Assembly: GCF_016907655.1 (NCBI RefSeq)
Contig: NZ_JAFBCL010000001.1
Coordinates: 4,064,001-4,128,000 of the forward strand
Length of the DNA stretch: 64,000 nucleotides
From: Saccharothrix algeriensis
GTDB lineage: Bacteria; Actinomycetota; Actinomycetes; Mycobacteriales; Pseudonocardiaceae
Direction of reading: 5' to 3'
The position numbers and the translations under genes were made by a program. Every line of letters begins with the position of its first letter. Within the stretch, counting starts at the first letter, position 1. Below the pieces are notes generated by a model. That model saw only the letters and a program-made list of their open reading frames with translations. It ran no database searches and had not been told where the DNA came from. Below, piece by piece: positions 26,443 through 33,170 of this stretch.

Positions 26443-26886
26443 ATGCGCGTGCCGACGCCCTTGGGCACCCTCGGTGGTGTGCAGCGCTGGGCTCTGGTGG
26501 TCCGCCGGACCGACCGGGCTCGTGGTCGGCGCCGGTGGTGGTTGGTCGTGCCCGTCGCCCTGCTGTTGGCGGTGGTGGCGCGGGTGGTGTCCAGCGACCC
26601 GGTCGGCTACGGAGTCCCCTTCTGGCCGTTCGCGAACCGCTCCGTGGAGGCCGAGCACCGGGTGATGGACGTCGTGGCGGCGGCCGTGCGCGCGCAGGGC
26701 GACCCGGCCCGCGTGCCGGCGGCGGTGGCGGCGGACGGCGTCGAGGTCCTGGCGGCGAGCCTCCAGGTGCCCGGCGGCGGCGTCTGGATGCGCCTGCGCT
26801 TCCCCGTGCCCGACGGCGTCCGGTGCCGCGAGGTCCGGGTGCTGGGCGACGGCGTGCAGGTCAACAGCCGCCGCGTCGACTGCTGA
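26443..26886 (+). CDS. Single-pass membrane hypothetical protein
   Basis: From ATG 26443 the 147-residue protein has a basic N-terminus (RRTDRARGRRR) and one hydrophobic helix (WWLVVPVALLLAVVARVV, about residues 31-48). An exported domain of about 95 residues follows, with FWPFANRSVEAEH and paired Cys (VRCREV, RRVDC at the C-terminus). Topology by the positive-inside rule is N-in, C-out. No family is recognised. A start 60 bases upstream is possible, but the hydrophobic layout favours the one chosen. Confidence 0.65.
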   Translation: MRVPTPLGTLGGVQRWALVVRRTDRARGRRRWWLVVPVALLLAVVARVVSSDPVGYGVPFWPFANRSVEAEHRVMDVVAAAVRAQGDPARVPAAVAADGVEVLAASLQVPGGGVWMRLRFPVPDGVRCREVRVLGDGVQVNSRRVDC

Positions 26887-26933
26887 GCCGCCGGTCTCGA
26901 CCACCGCGGCGCCGTCCGGGAGACTTGCGCCTC

Positions 26934-27737
26934 GTGCCGAACCCAGTGGGCGTGACCGGTGTGGAGGACCTCGTGCGCGGGTGGCGGGGGCTCGGGCTCG
27001 ACGCGGGCCGGTCGGTCGTCGTGCACTCGTCGCTGTCCGGCCTGGGCCGGGTCGAGGGCGGGGCCGGCGCGGTGGTCGACAGCCTCGTGCGGGCCGTCGG
27101 GCCGGAGGGGACCGTCGTCGTGCCGACCTTCACCCCCTACGTGGCGGACCCGGCGCCCGAGGTGGTCGGCGTCCCCGACGCGGAGGTGCGCGCCCGGCGG
27201 GACGCCGTCCCCGCCTTCCACGCGGACCTGCCGTCCACGACGGGCGCCGTCCCGGAGGCGTTGCGGTCCCGGGCCGACGCGGTGCGCAGCGACCACCCGC
27301 AGGCGTCGTTCGCCGCCGTGGGCCGGCACGCCGCCGACATCACCGCCGAGCAGCCCCTCTCCTTCGCGCTGGGACCGGGCTCGCCGTTCGACCGCCTCCA
27401 CGACCTCGACGGCGCGATCCTGCTCGTCGGCGTCGGGCACGACCGCAACAGCTACCTGCACCACGCCGAGGGCCTGACCCCGGCCCCGCGCCTGAAGCTG
27501 CGGCGGTTCCCGCTCGTCACGCCCGGCGGGCGGGTCTGGTGCGAGGCGCTCGACGTCGGGGACGACAACGGCGTGCACTTCCCGGCGGTGGGGCGGGAGT
27601 TCGAGCGCGCGGCCGGTGTCCGGCCCGCGACCGTCGGCCGGGCGCGGTGCGTGCTGCTGCCGATCCGCCCGTTCGTGGACTTCGCCGCCCGCCGCCTCGC
27701 GCAACTGCTGCCCGCCCGACCGCCGGGCCGGGCCTGA
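26934..27737 (+). CDS. AAC(3)-family aminoglycoside N-acetyltransferase-like protein
   Basis: The 267-residue protein from GTG 26934 matches the AAC(3)/FrbF/YokD fold: VVVHSSLSGLGRVEGG near the N-terminus, VVPTFTPY, and LLVGVGHDRNSYLHHAE, where the His and Glu resemble the family's active-site region. Members acetylate the 3-amino group of 2-deoxystreptamine aminoglycosides, but many chromosomal relatives act on other amines. Resistance is therefore only a possibility. Its codon usage looks like that of its neighbours, so there is no sign of recent transfer. Confidence 0.82.
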   Translation: MPNPVGVTGVEDLVRGWRGLGLDAGRSVVVHSSLSGLGRVEGGAGAVVDSLVRAVGPEGTVVVPTFTPYVADPAPEVVGVPDAEVRARRDAVPAFHADLPSTTGAVPEALRSRADAVRSDHPQASFAAVGRHAADITAEQPLSFALGPGSPFDRLHDLDGAILLVGVGHDRNSYLHHAEGLTPAPRLKLRRFPLVTPGGRVWCEALDVGDDNGVHFPAVGREFERAAGVRPATVGRARCVLLPIRPFVDFAARRLAQLLPARPPGRA

Positions 27738-27750
27738 ACGGGCGCCTGCG

Positions 27751-27794
27751 CGGCCGGGCACCAGGGGCGTCCCGGCAGGCGGCTTGCCCGGCCG
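27751..27794. terminator. Hairpin between the convergent AAC(3)-like and accE genes
   Basis: CGGCCGGGCA (27751-27760) pairs perfectly with TGCCCGGCCG (27785-27794) across 24 bases. It lies in the 175-bp gap between convergent stop codons. The remainder of this gap shows no gene. Confidence 0.42.
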
Positions 27795-27912
27795 GGTCGC
27801 GGCGCGCCGGCGCGGCCGGCGGTGCGCCCGGGCACCGGCCGAGCAGGTGGGCGGACCGCGCCCGACCGTGCGACGAGGGTTCGACGCCGAAGGCCGGCTC
27901 AGCGCCGCGGGC

Positions 27913-28125
27913 TCAGCGCGGCAGGGCCGACCACCGCCAGGCGTCCGGTCCGTGCGGCAGGCCGGCGGGGGCCGGGCGGGCGCGGTCGGCCCACGCCGAG
28001 CGGCGCGGGCGCTGCCCGGCAGGCGCGCCGGCCGCCGCCAGGGCCGCCACCACCGCCGTGAGGGCGGCCAGTTCCACGTCGTCCGGAGCGCCCCGGACGA
28101 CCTCCAGGAAGGGTTCCGCGGTCAC
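27913..28125 (-). CDS. accE5: Acyl-CoA carboxylase epsilon subunit
   Basis: The 70-residue protein starts at GTG 28125, overlapping the accD5 stop (GTGA). It begins [22 protein letters not shown] and ends with SAWADRAR and [10 protein letters not shown], the conserved tail of actinobacterial epsilon subunits. These small proteins bind the alpha-beta complex and stimulate carboxylation. Position directly after accD5 is the usual arrangement. Confidence 0.9.
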   Translation of the reverse strand: MTAEPFLEVVRGAPDDVELAALTAVVAALAAAGAPAGQRPRRSAWADRARPAPAGLPHGPDAWRWSALPR

Positions 28126-29753
28126 AGCGGGATGTTCCCGTGCTTCTTGGGCGGCAGCACCTCGCGCTTGTCGCGCAGCAGCGACAGCGCCCGCGCGACG
28201 TGCGCCCGCGTGTGGGAGGGCGGGATGACCGCGTCGACGTAGCCGCGCTCCGCCGCCACGTAGGGGTTGCAGAGGGTGTCCTCGTACTCCTGCTGCAACC
28301 GCGCCCGCAGCGCTTCGACGTCCTCGCCCTCGGCGGCGGCGTTCGCCAGCGCCTTGCGGTGCACGATGTTCGCCGCGCCCTGCGCGCCCATGACCGCGAT
28401 CTGCGCCGTCGGCCACGCCAGGTTGACGTCCGCGCCCAGGTGCTTCGAGCCCATCACGTCGTACGCGCCGCCGTACGCCTTGCGGGTGATCACCGTGACC
28501 AGCGGGACGGTGGCCTCGGCGTAGGCGTAGATCAGCTTCGCGCCGCGCCGGATGATGCCGTTCCACTCCTGGTCGGTGCCGGGCAGGAAGCCGGGGACGT
28601 CCACGAACGTCAGGACCGGGATGTTGAACGCGTCGCACGTCCGCACGAAGCGGGCCGCCTTCTCCGACGCGTCGATGTCCAGGCACCCCGCGTACTGGGT
28701 GGGCTGGTTGGCCACGACGCCGACCGAGTGGCCGTCCACCCGGCCGAAGCCGACCAGGACGTTCGGCGCGAACAGCGGCTGGACCTCCAGGAACTCGCCC
28801 TCGTCCAGCACGCGGGTGACGACCTCGTGCATGTCGTAGGGCTGGTTCGCCGAGTCCGGGACCAGGGTGTCCAGCTCGCGGTCCGCGGCGGTGACCGAGT
28901 CCTCGATCGAACCGTGCACCACGTCGTCGGGGGCGTCGAGCACCGGCGGGTCGGACATGTTGTTCGCGGGCAGGTAGGACAGCAGCTCCTTGACGTAGGA
29001 GACGGCGTCCTCCTCGTCGCCCGCGAGGTAGTGCGCGTTGCCGGACCTGGTGTTGTGCGCCCGGCCGCCGCCCAGCTCCTCGAAGCCGACGTCCTCGCCG
29101 GTCACCGTCTTGATCACGTCCGGGCCGGTGATGAACATGTGCGAGGTCCCGTCGACCATGACCACGAAGTCGGTCAGCGCGGGGGAGTACACGTGGCCGC
29201 CCGCGGTCGCGCCCATGATCAGCGAGATCTGCGGGACGACGCCGGACGCGGCCACGTTGCGGCGGAAGATCTCGCCGTAGAGGCCGAGCGAGACGACGCC
29301 CTCCTGGATGCGCGCGCCGCCGCCCTCGTTGATGCCGATGATCGGGCGGCCGGTCCTGATCGCCAGGTCCATCACCTTGACGATCTTCTCGCCGTAGACC
29401 TCGCCGAGCGAGCCGCCGAAGACCGTGACGTCCTGGCTGAACACGCACACCGGGCGGCCGTCGACCGTGCCGTGGCCGGTGACCACGCCGTCGCCGTAGG
29501 GCCGGTTGCGGTCCTGCCCGAAGTTGGTCGAGCGGTGCCGGGCCAGCGCGTCCAGCTCCACGAACGAGCCCGGGTCCAGCAGCAGGTCGATCCGCTCGCG
29601 AGCGGTCTTCTTGCCCTTGGCGTGCTGCTTCTCCACCATCCGCGCGGAACCGGCGTGCACGGCCTCGTCGTCGCGGCGGTGCAGGTCGGCCAGCTTCCCG
29701 GCCGTGGTGTGGACGTCCGGCTCCTCGCCGATGGGGTCGGTCGCACTGCTCAT
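28122..29753 (-). CDS. accD5: Acyl-CoA (propionyl-CoA) carboxylase beta subunit
   Basis: The 543-residue carboxyltransferase starts [15 protein letters not shown]. Both crotonase-like halves are present: [20 protein letters not shown] with [11 protein letters not shown], then [14 protein letters not shown] with [19 protein letters not shown]. It moves the carboxyl group from BCCP-biotin to acyl-CoA. The Asp at residue 432 in GGAYD corresponds, as I recall, to the residue favouring propionyl-CoA in Streptomyces PccB, where the acetyl/longer-chain enzyme has Ile. With mutAB in the same window, methylmalonyl-CoA is the likely product. It is coupled to accE5. Confidence 0.94.
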   Translation of the reverse strand: MSSATDPIGEEPDVHTTAGKLADLHRRDDEAVHAGSARMVEKQHAKGKKTARERIDLLLDPGSFVELDALARHRSTNFGQDRNRPYGDGVVTGHGTVDGRPVCVFSQDVTVFGGSLGEVYGEKIVKVMDLAIRTGRPIIGINEGGGARIQEGVVSLGLYGEIFRRNVAASGVVPQISLIMGATAGGHVYSPALTDFVVMVDGTSHMFITGPDVIKTVTGEDVGFEELGGGRAHNTRSGNAHYLAGDEEDAVSYVKELLSYLPANNMSDPPVLDAPDDVVHGSIEDSVTAADRELDTLVPDSANQPYDMHEVVTRVLDEGEFLEVQPLFAPNVLVGFGRVDGHSVGVVANQPTQYAGCLDIDASEKAARFVRTCDAFNIPVLTFVDVPGFLPGTDQEWNGIIRRGAKLIYAYAEATVPLVTVITRKAYGGAYDVMGSKHLGADVNLAWPTAQIAVMGAQGAANIVHRKALANAAAEGEDVEALRARLQQEYEDTLCNPYVAAERGYVDAVIPPSHTRAHVARALSLLRDKREVLPPKKHGNIPL

Positions 29754-29875
29754 GGCCAGGCAGCTTAACGACGCCCCGGGAACGAAGTGACCCGGTTGTA
29801 GCCCACACCATGGCACGGCGGACCACCGCTGACCCGCAGCCCGGCCGTCCGGGGGGAGCGCGCGGGCGCAGGGGG

Positions 29876-29906
29876 TTGACCTCCAGCGCGGTGGAGGTCG
29901 CAGACT
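29876..29906 (+). promoter_or_regulatory. MerR-type promoter/operator upstream of birA
   Basis: TTGACC (29876-29881) and CAGACT (29901-29906) are separated by 19 bp. The spacer holds the inverted repeat GACCTCCA-GCGCGG-TGGAGGTC (29878-29899, perfect 8-bp arms). Over-long spacing with a dyad that begins in the -35 is the geometry of MerR/SoxR-activated promoters. It reads towards birA. No MerR gene is in the window. Confidence 0.5.
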
Positions 29907-29969
29907 GGCGGCGAACGGCCTGCCCCACCTCCACACCGCTCCGACGAAGCGCGTGGGGCGGGCCGCTCC

Positions 29970-29985
29970 TACCCTTCTCCCCGTG
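29970..29985 (+). promoter_or_regulatory. Second -10-like element directly before birA
   Basis: TACCCT at 29970-29975 fits TANNNT and is followed 7 bases later by the GTG start at 29983. This would give a leaderless birA transcript independent of the MerR-type promoter upstream. Confidence 0.42.
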
Positions 29986-30765
29986 AGCACCCGCCTGGAC
30001 GCAGCCTCCCTCCGCGAACGGCTCGCGGGCCGTTACACCGCGCTCGACGTGGTCGCCTCGACCGGGTCGACCAACGCCGACCTGCGCGAGCGGCCCGGGG
30101 ACCGCGTGGTCCTGGTCGCCGAGGAGCAGACGGCGGGCCGGGGCAGGCGCGGGCGCGGCTGGGCCTCGCCCGGCGGGGGGCTGTACTTCAGCGCCCTGTT
30201 CCGCCCGCCCGGCGTGCCCGCCGCGCGCCTGCCGTGGCTGACGCTGCTGGCCGGGCTCGCGCTGGTGCGCGCGGCGGCGGGCGTCGGGGTCCGGGCGGAG
30301 CTGAAGTGGCCCAACGACCTGCTGGTCGACGACCGGAAGGCGGCCGGCGTGCTGGCCGAGATCGGCCCGGACCACGCGGTGGTCGTCGGGGTCGGGCTCA
30401 ACGTCGCCGCGCTGCCGCCCGACGTCGAGCCCGGCGCGGGCGGGCTGCCGCCCACCAGCCTCGAGGAGCACGCCGGCGGGCCGGTGGACCGCGCGGAGGT
30501 GGCCGTGGCCGTGCTGGCCGAGCTGGCGGAGCTGGAGCGGACCTGGCGCGAGGCCGGCGGCGACCCGGAGGGCAGCGGGCTGCTGGACGAGTACCGCCGC
30601 CACTGCGGCACGCTCGGCCGGCGGGTGCGCGTGGAGCTGCCCGGCGCCGTGCTGTCCGGCGTCGCGCGGTCGGTCGGCCCGGACGGCACGCTGGTCGTGC
30701 GCGACGACGCGGGCGCGGACCACACCCTTTCCGCCGGGGACGTGGTGCACCTCCGGGTACGGTGA
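29983..30765 (+). CDS. birA: Biotin--[acetyl-CoA-carboxylase] ligase
   Basis: The 260-residue protein from GTG 29983 lacks an N-terminal HTH, so it is a class I BirA without repressor function. STGSTNADL, the ATP/biotin loop GRGRRGRGW and [19 protein letters not shown] are the family hallmarks. A C-terminal SH3-like segment ([14 protein letters not shown]) follows. It attaches biotin to the AccA3 BCCP lysine through biotinyl-AMP. It lies beside the carboxylase genes, divergent from accD5. Confidence 0.95.
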   Translation: MSTRLDAASLRERLAGRYTALDVVASTGSTNADLRERPGDRVVLVAEEQTAGRGRRGRGWASPGGGLYFSALFRPPGVPAARLPWLTLLAGLALVRAAAGVGVRAELKWPNDLLVDDRKAAGVLAEIGPDHAVVVGVGLNVAALPPDVEPGAGGLPPTSLEEHAGGPVDRAEVAVAVLAELAELERTWREAGGDPEGSGLLDEYRRHCGTLGRRVRVELPGAVLSGVARSVGPDGTLVVRDDAGADHTLSAGDVVHLRVR

Positions 30766-30798
30766 GGGCCGGCACCAGCGCTCGGCGAAAGGACCGTC

Positions 30799-31329
30799 GT
30801 GGCCTACCCGGACGACCTGCTCGGCTCCGGCGAGCGCGTCGTGATCCACCGGCACCCGCACTGGAAGGTGCTGGTGCCGCCGGTGTTCGTGCTCCTGCTC
30901 GCGGTCGGCGGCGGCGGCTACCTGGCCGTCGTGGTGTCCGACCTGTCCTGGGCGTCGACGGCCCGGCTCGTGATCGCCGCCGTGGCGCTGGTCGCCGTGG
31001 CCTGGCTGGTGCTGGTCCCGGCGCTGCGCTGGCGCACCACGCACTTCGTCGTGACGACCGACCGCGTGATGTACCGGGAGGGCGTGCTCCGGCGCACCGG
31101 CCTGGACATCCCGCTGACCCGGATCGACAGCGTGCGCTTCCGGCTCACGCTGCTGGACCGGGTCCTGGGCTGTGGCACGCTGGTCGTGGAGTCCGCGTCG
31201 GACGAGCCGCTGGAGTTCGACGACATCCCCGACGTGGAGCGGGTGCACACCGCGCTGCACCGCGGGATCAACGACAACCCGGACGACGGTTTCCGCTCGG
31301 AGGACAGGGTCGCAGATGGGCACGCGTGA
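30799..31329 (+). CDS. PH-domain (DUF304/YdbS-like) membrane protein
   Basis: The 176-residue protein from GTG 30799 begins MAYPDDLLGSGERVVIHRHPHWK. It has two hydrophobic helices (about 30-48 and 55-73) followed by a bacterial PH domain (FVVTTDRVMYREGVLRRTGLDIPLTRIDSVRF). A homologue next to birA is annotated as a transmembrane protein in M. tuberculosis (Rv3278c, from memory). Role unknown. The 3' end overlaps the next gene by 14 bases. Confidence 0.85.
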   Translation: MAYPDDLLGSGERVVIHRHPHWKVLVPPVFVLLLAVGGGGYLAVVVSDLSWASTARLVIAAVALVAVAWLVLVPALRWRTTHFVVTTDRVMYREGVLRRTGLDIPLTRIDSVRFRLTLLDRVLGCGTLVVESASDEPLEFDDIPDVERVHTALHRGINDNPDDGFRSEDRVADGHA

Positions 31330-32245
31330 GGTTGGGCTGCCGGACCGGGTCGTGGGCGACGGGCTCCCGGAGAGCGTCACCGTCTGGGAGGTCGGTCCCC
31401 GCGACGGCCTCCAGAACGAGGCGTCGACCGTCCCGGTCGGCGTGAAGCTGGAGTTCCTCGACCGGCTCGCCGACGCGGGCGCGACGGTGCTGGAGGCCAC
31501 CAGCTTCGTGCACCCCAAGTGGGTTCCCCAGCTCGCCGACGCCGAGGAGCTGCTGGCGGGCCTGGCCAGGCGCCCCGGCGTCGCGTACCCGGTGCTGGTG
31601 CCCAACGAGCGCGGCCTGGACCGGGCGCTGCGGGCGGGCGTCGAGCACGTCGCGATCTTCGCCAGCGCCACGGAGACCTTCGCGCGCAGGAACCTGAACT
31701 CGTCGCTGGACGAGCAGTTCGCCATGTTCGACCCGGTGGTCGCGCGGGCGCGCGCCGAGGGGCTGCGGGTGCGCGGGTACGTGTCCATGTGCTTCGGCGA
31801 CCCGTGGCAGGGGCGGGTGGCGCGCGAGCAGGTCGTCGGGGTGGGCAGGAGGCTGCTCGACCTGGGCTGCGACCAGCTCTCGCTGGGCGACACGATCGGC
31901 GTGGCGACGCCCGGCCAGGTGACCGCGCTGATCGGGGGCTTCGACCGGGTCGACCAGCTGGCCGTGCACTTCCACGACACCTACGGGCAGGCGCTGGCGA
32001 ACACGTACGCGGCGCTGCTGGCGGGCGTGCGGACGGTCGACTCGTCGGCCGGCGGCCTGGGCGGCTGCCCCTACGCGGAGTCCGCCACCGGGAACCTCGC
32101 GACCGAGGACCTGGTGTGGATGCTCGACGGCCTGGGCATCGCGCACGGGATCGACCTGGACCGGTTGTGCGACACCAGCGCGTGGATGGCCGAGCGGCTG
32201 GGCCGCCCCAGCCCGTCGCGGGTGGTGCGCGCCCTGCGCGGCTGA
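31316..32245 (+). CDS. mvaB: Hydroxymethylglutaryl-CoA lyase
   Basis: The 309-residue DRE-TIM metallolyase starts at ATG 31316 (GGAGGA upstream). VWEVGPRDGLQNE is the N-terminal metal/catalytic motif, HFHDTYGQALAN supplies further ligands, and SSAGGLGGCPYAESATGN holds the signature Cys. It cleaves HMG-CoA to acetoacetate and acetyl-CoA, the last step of leucine breakdown. Overlap with the PH-domain gene suggests cotranscription. It complements the propionyl-CoA pathway genes nearby in branched-chain amino acid use. Confidence 0.93.
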   Translation: MGTREVGLPDRVVGDGLPESVTVWEVGPRDGLQNEASTVPVGVKLEFLDRLADAGATVLEATSFVHPKWVPQLADAEELLAGLARRPGVAYPVLVPNERGLDRALRAGVEHVAIFASATETFARRNLNSSLDEQFAMFDPVVARARAEGLRVRGYVSMCFGDPWQGRVAREQVVGVGRRLLDLGCDQLSLGDTIGVATPGQVTALIGGFDRVDQLAVHFHDTYGQALANTYAALLAGVRTVDSSAGGLGGCPYAESATGNLATEDLVWMLDGLGIAHGIDLDRLCDTSAWMAERLGRPSPSRVVRALRG

Positions 32246-32389
32246 CGCGCGGGACGCGGTCGGCGGCCTCGGGGCGGTCCGCGCGGTTCCGCGAAGTTCC
32301 CGCGAACGCGGGGGAACCGGGCCGCGCGCGGCCACGTCCAACGCGCGACCGACGACCATGCCCGGCGGCGGCGCAGACCGGAGGTGGCC

Positions 32390-32848
32390 GTGACGACCGA
32401 TCACCGCGCCCAGGTTGACGAACTGCTGGCCGACTACCGGCGCAGCCGCGACCAGCTCGCCGACGTGCAGCGCGACCTGGCGGGCATCAGCGCGTCGGCG
32501 ACGAGCCCCGACGGCGCGGTGACCGCGACGGTGGGCGCGCAGGGCGTGCTGACCGGCCTGGAGCTGACCGACGCCGCCTACCGGTTGCGGCCGGCGCAGC
32601 TGGCCGAGCTGGTCCTGCGGACCGCGCGGCTCGCCGCGGCGGAGGCCGCGGAGCGGACCTACCGGGTGCTGGGCCCGGTCCTGCCCGCCGGCGCCGACCC
32701 GGAGGCCCTCGTGCGCGGCACGGCCGACCTGCGGCCCGAGGAGATCGCGCCGCCGCCGCGGCGGTCCCGGCCGAGGGTCGTCGACGACGACGAGGACTTC
32801 GAGCAGCGCGACTGGCTGAACGTCGAGACGCACGGGGGGACGAGATGA
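32390..32848 (+). CDS. YbaB/EbfC-family nucleoid-associated protein
   Basis: From GTG 32390 (GGAGG just upstream; GTG 32384 is also possible) the 152-residue protein has a coiled N-terminal helix (VDELLADYRRSRDQLADVQRDLAG). ATSPDGAVTATVGAQGVLTGLELTDAAY, the YbaB/EbfC core, follows. The acidic C-terminal tail (VVDDDEDFEQRDW) is an addition. In Pseudonocardiaceae such genes often open ESX-type toxin cassettes. The ATGA overlap with the WXG gene puts it in the toxin operon. Confidence 0.82.
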   Translation: MTTDHRAQVDELLADYRRSRDQLADVQRDLAGISASATSPDGAVTATVGAQGVLTGLELTDAAYRLRPAQLAELVLRTARLAAAEAAERTYRVLGPVLPAGADPEALVRGTADLRPEEIAPPPRRSRPRVVDDDEDFEQRDWLNVETHGGTR

Positions 32849-33153
32849 CCGGTTTCGAGGCGGACCTCGCCGCGCTCACCGCCGGCGCGACCGACTTCGA
32901 CGCGTTCGCCGAGCGCGCCGGGAAGGTCTTCGGCGACCTGGACGGCGCGCTGGGCTCGCTCGGCGCGTGCTGGGGCGACGACGCGATCGGGCGGAGCTTC
33001 GCGTCGTCCCACGTGCGGCCGGCGGCCGACGCGCTGACCGGGCTCGGCGACCTCGGGCCCGCGTTCGGCGGCGTCGGGCGGCGGTTCGCCGACACCGCGC
33101 GCACCTACCGCCGGGTCGACGAGGGCAACAGCACCGCGCTCGACGCGGTCTGA
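32845..33153 (+). CDS. WXG100-like small secreted helical protein
   Basis: This 102-residue protein starts at an ATGA overlap with the YbaB gene. It has two helices separated by a WGDDAIG turn (ALGSLGACWGDDAIGRSFA), the WxG signature of ESAT-6-like type VII substrates. It is followed 17 bp later by the TNT-domain toxin gene. It probably pairs with the N-terminal helical domain of the toxin during ESX export. Confidence 0.8.
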   Translation: MTGFEADLAALTAGATDFDAFAERAGKVFGDLDGALGSLGACWGDDAIGRSFASSHVRPAADALTGLGDLGPAFGGVGRRFADTARTYRRVDEGNSTALDAV

Positions 33154-33170
33154 CACGGGGGACCACCGAC

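Noticed and set aside
27913-31980. 1355-residue minus-strand frame covering accE, birA and HMG-CoA lyase
   Set aside because: Only its last 70 residues are the true epsilon subunit. The rest is antisense to birA and neighbouring genes.
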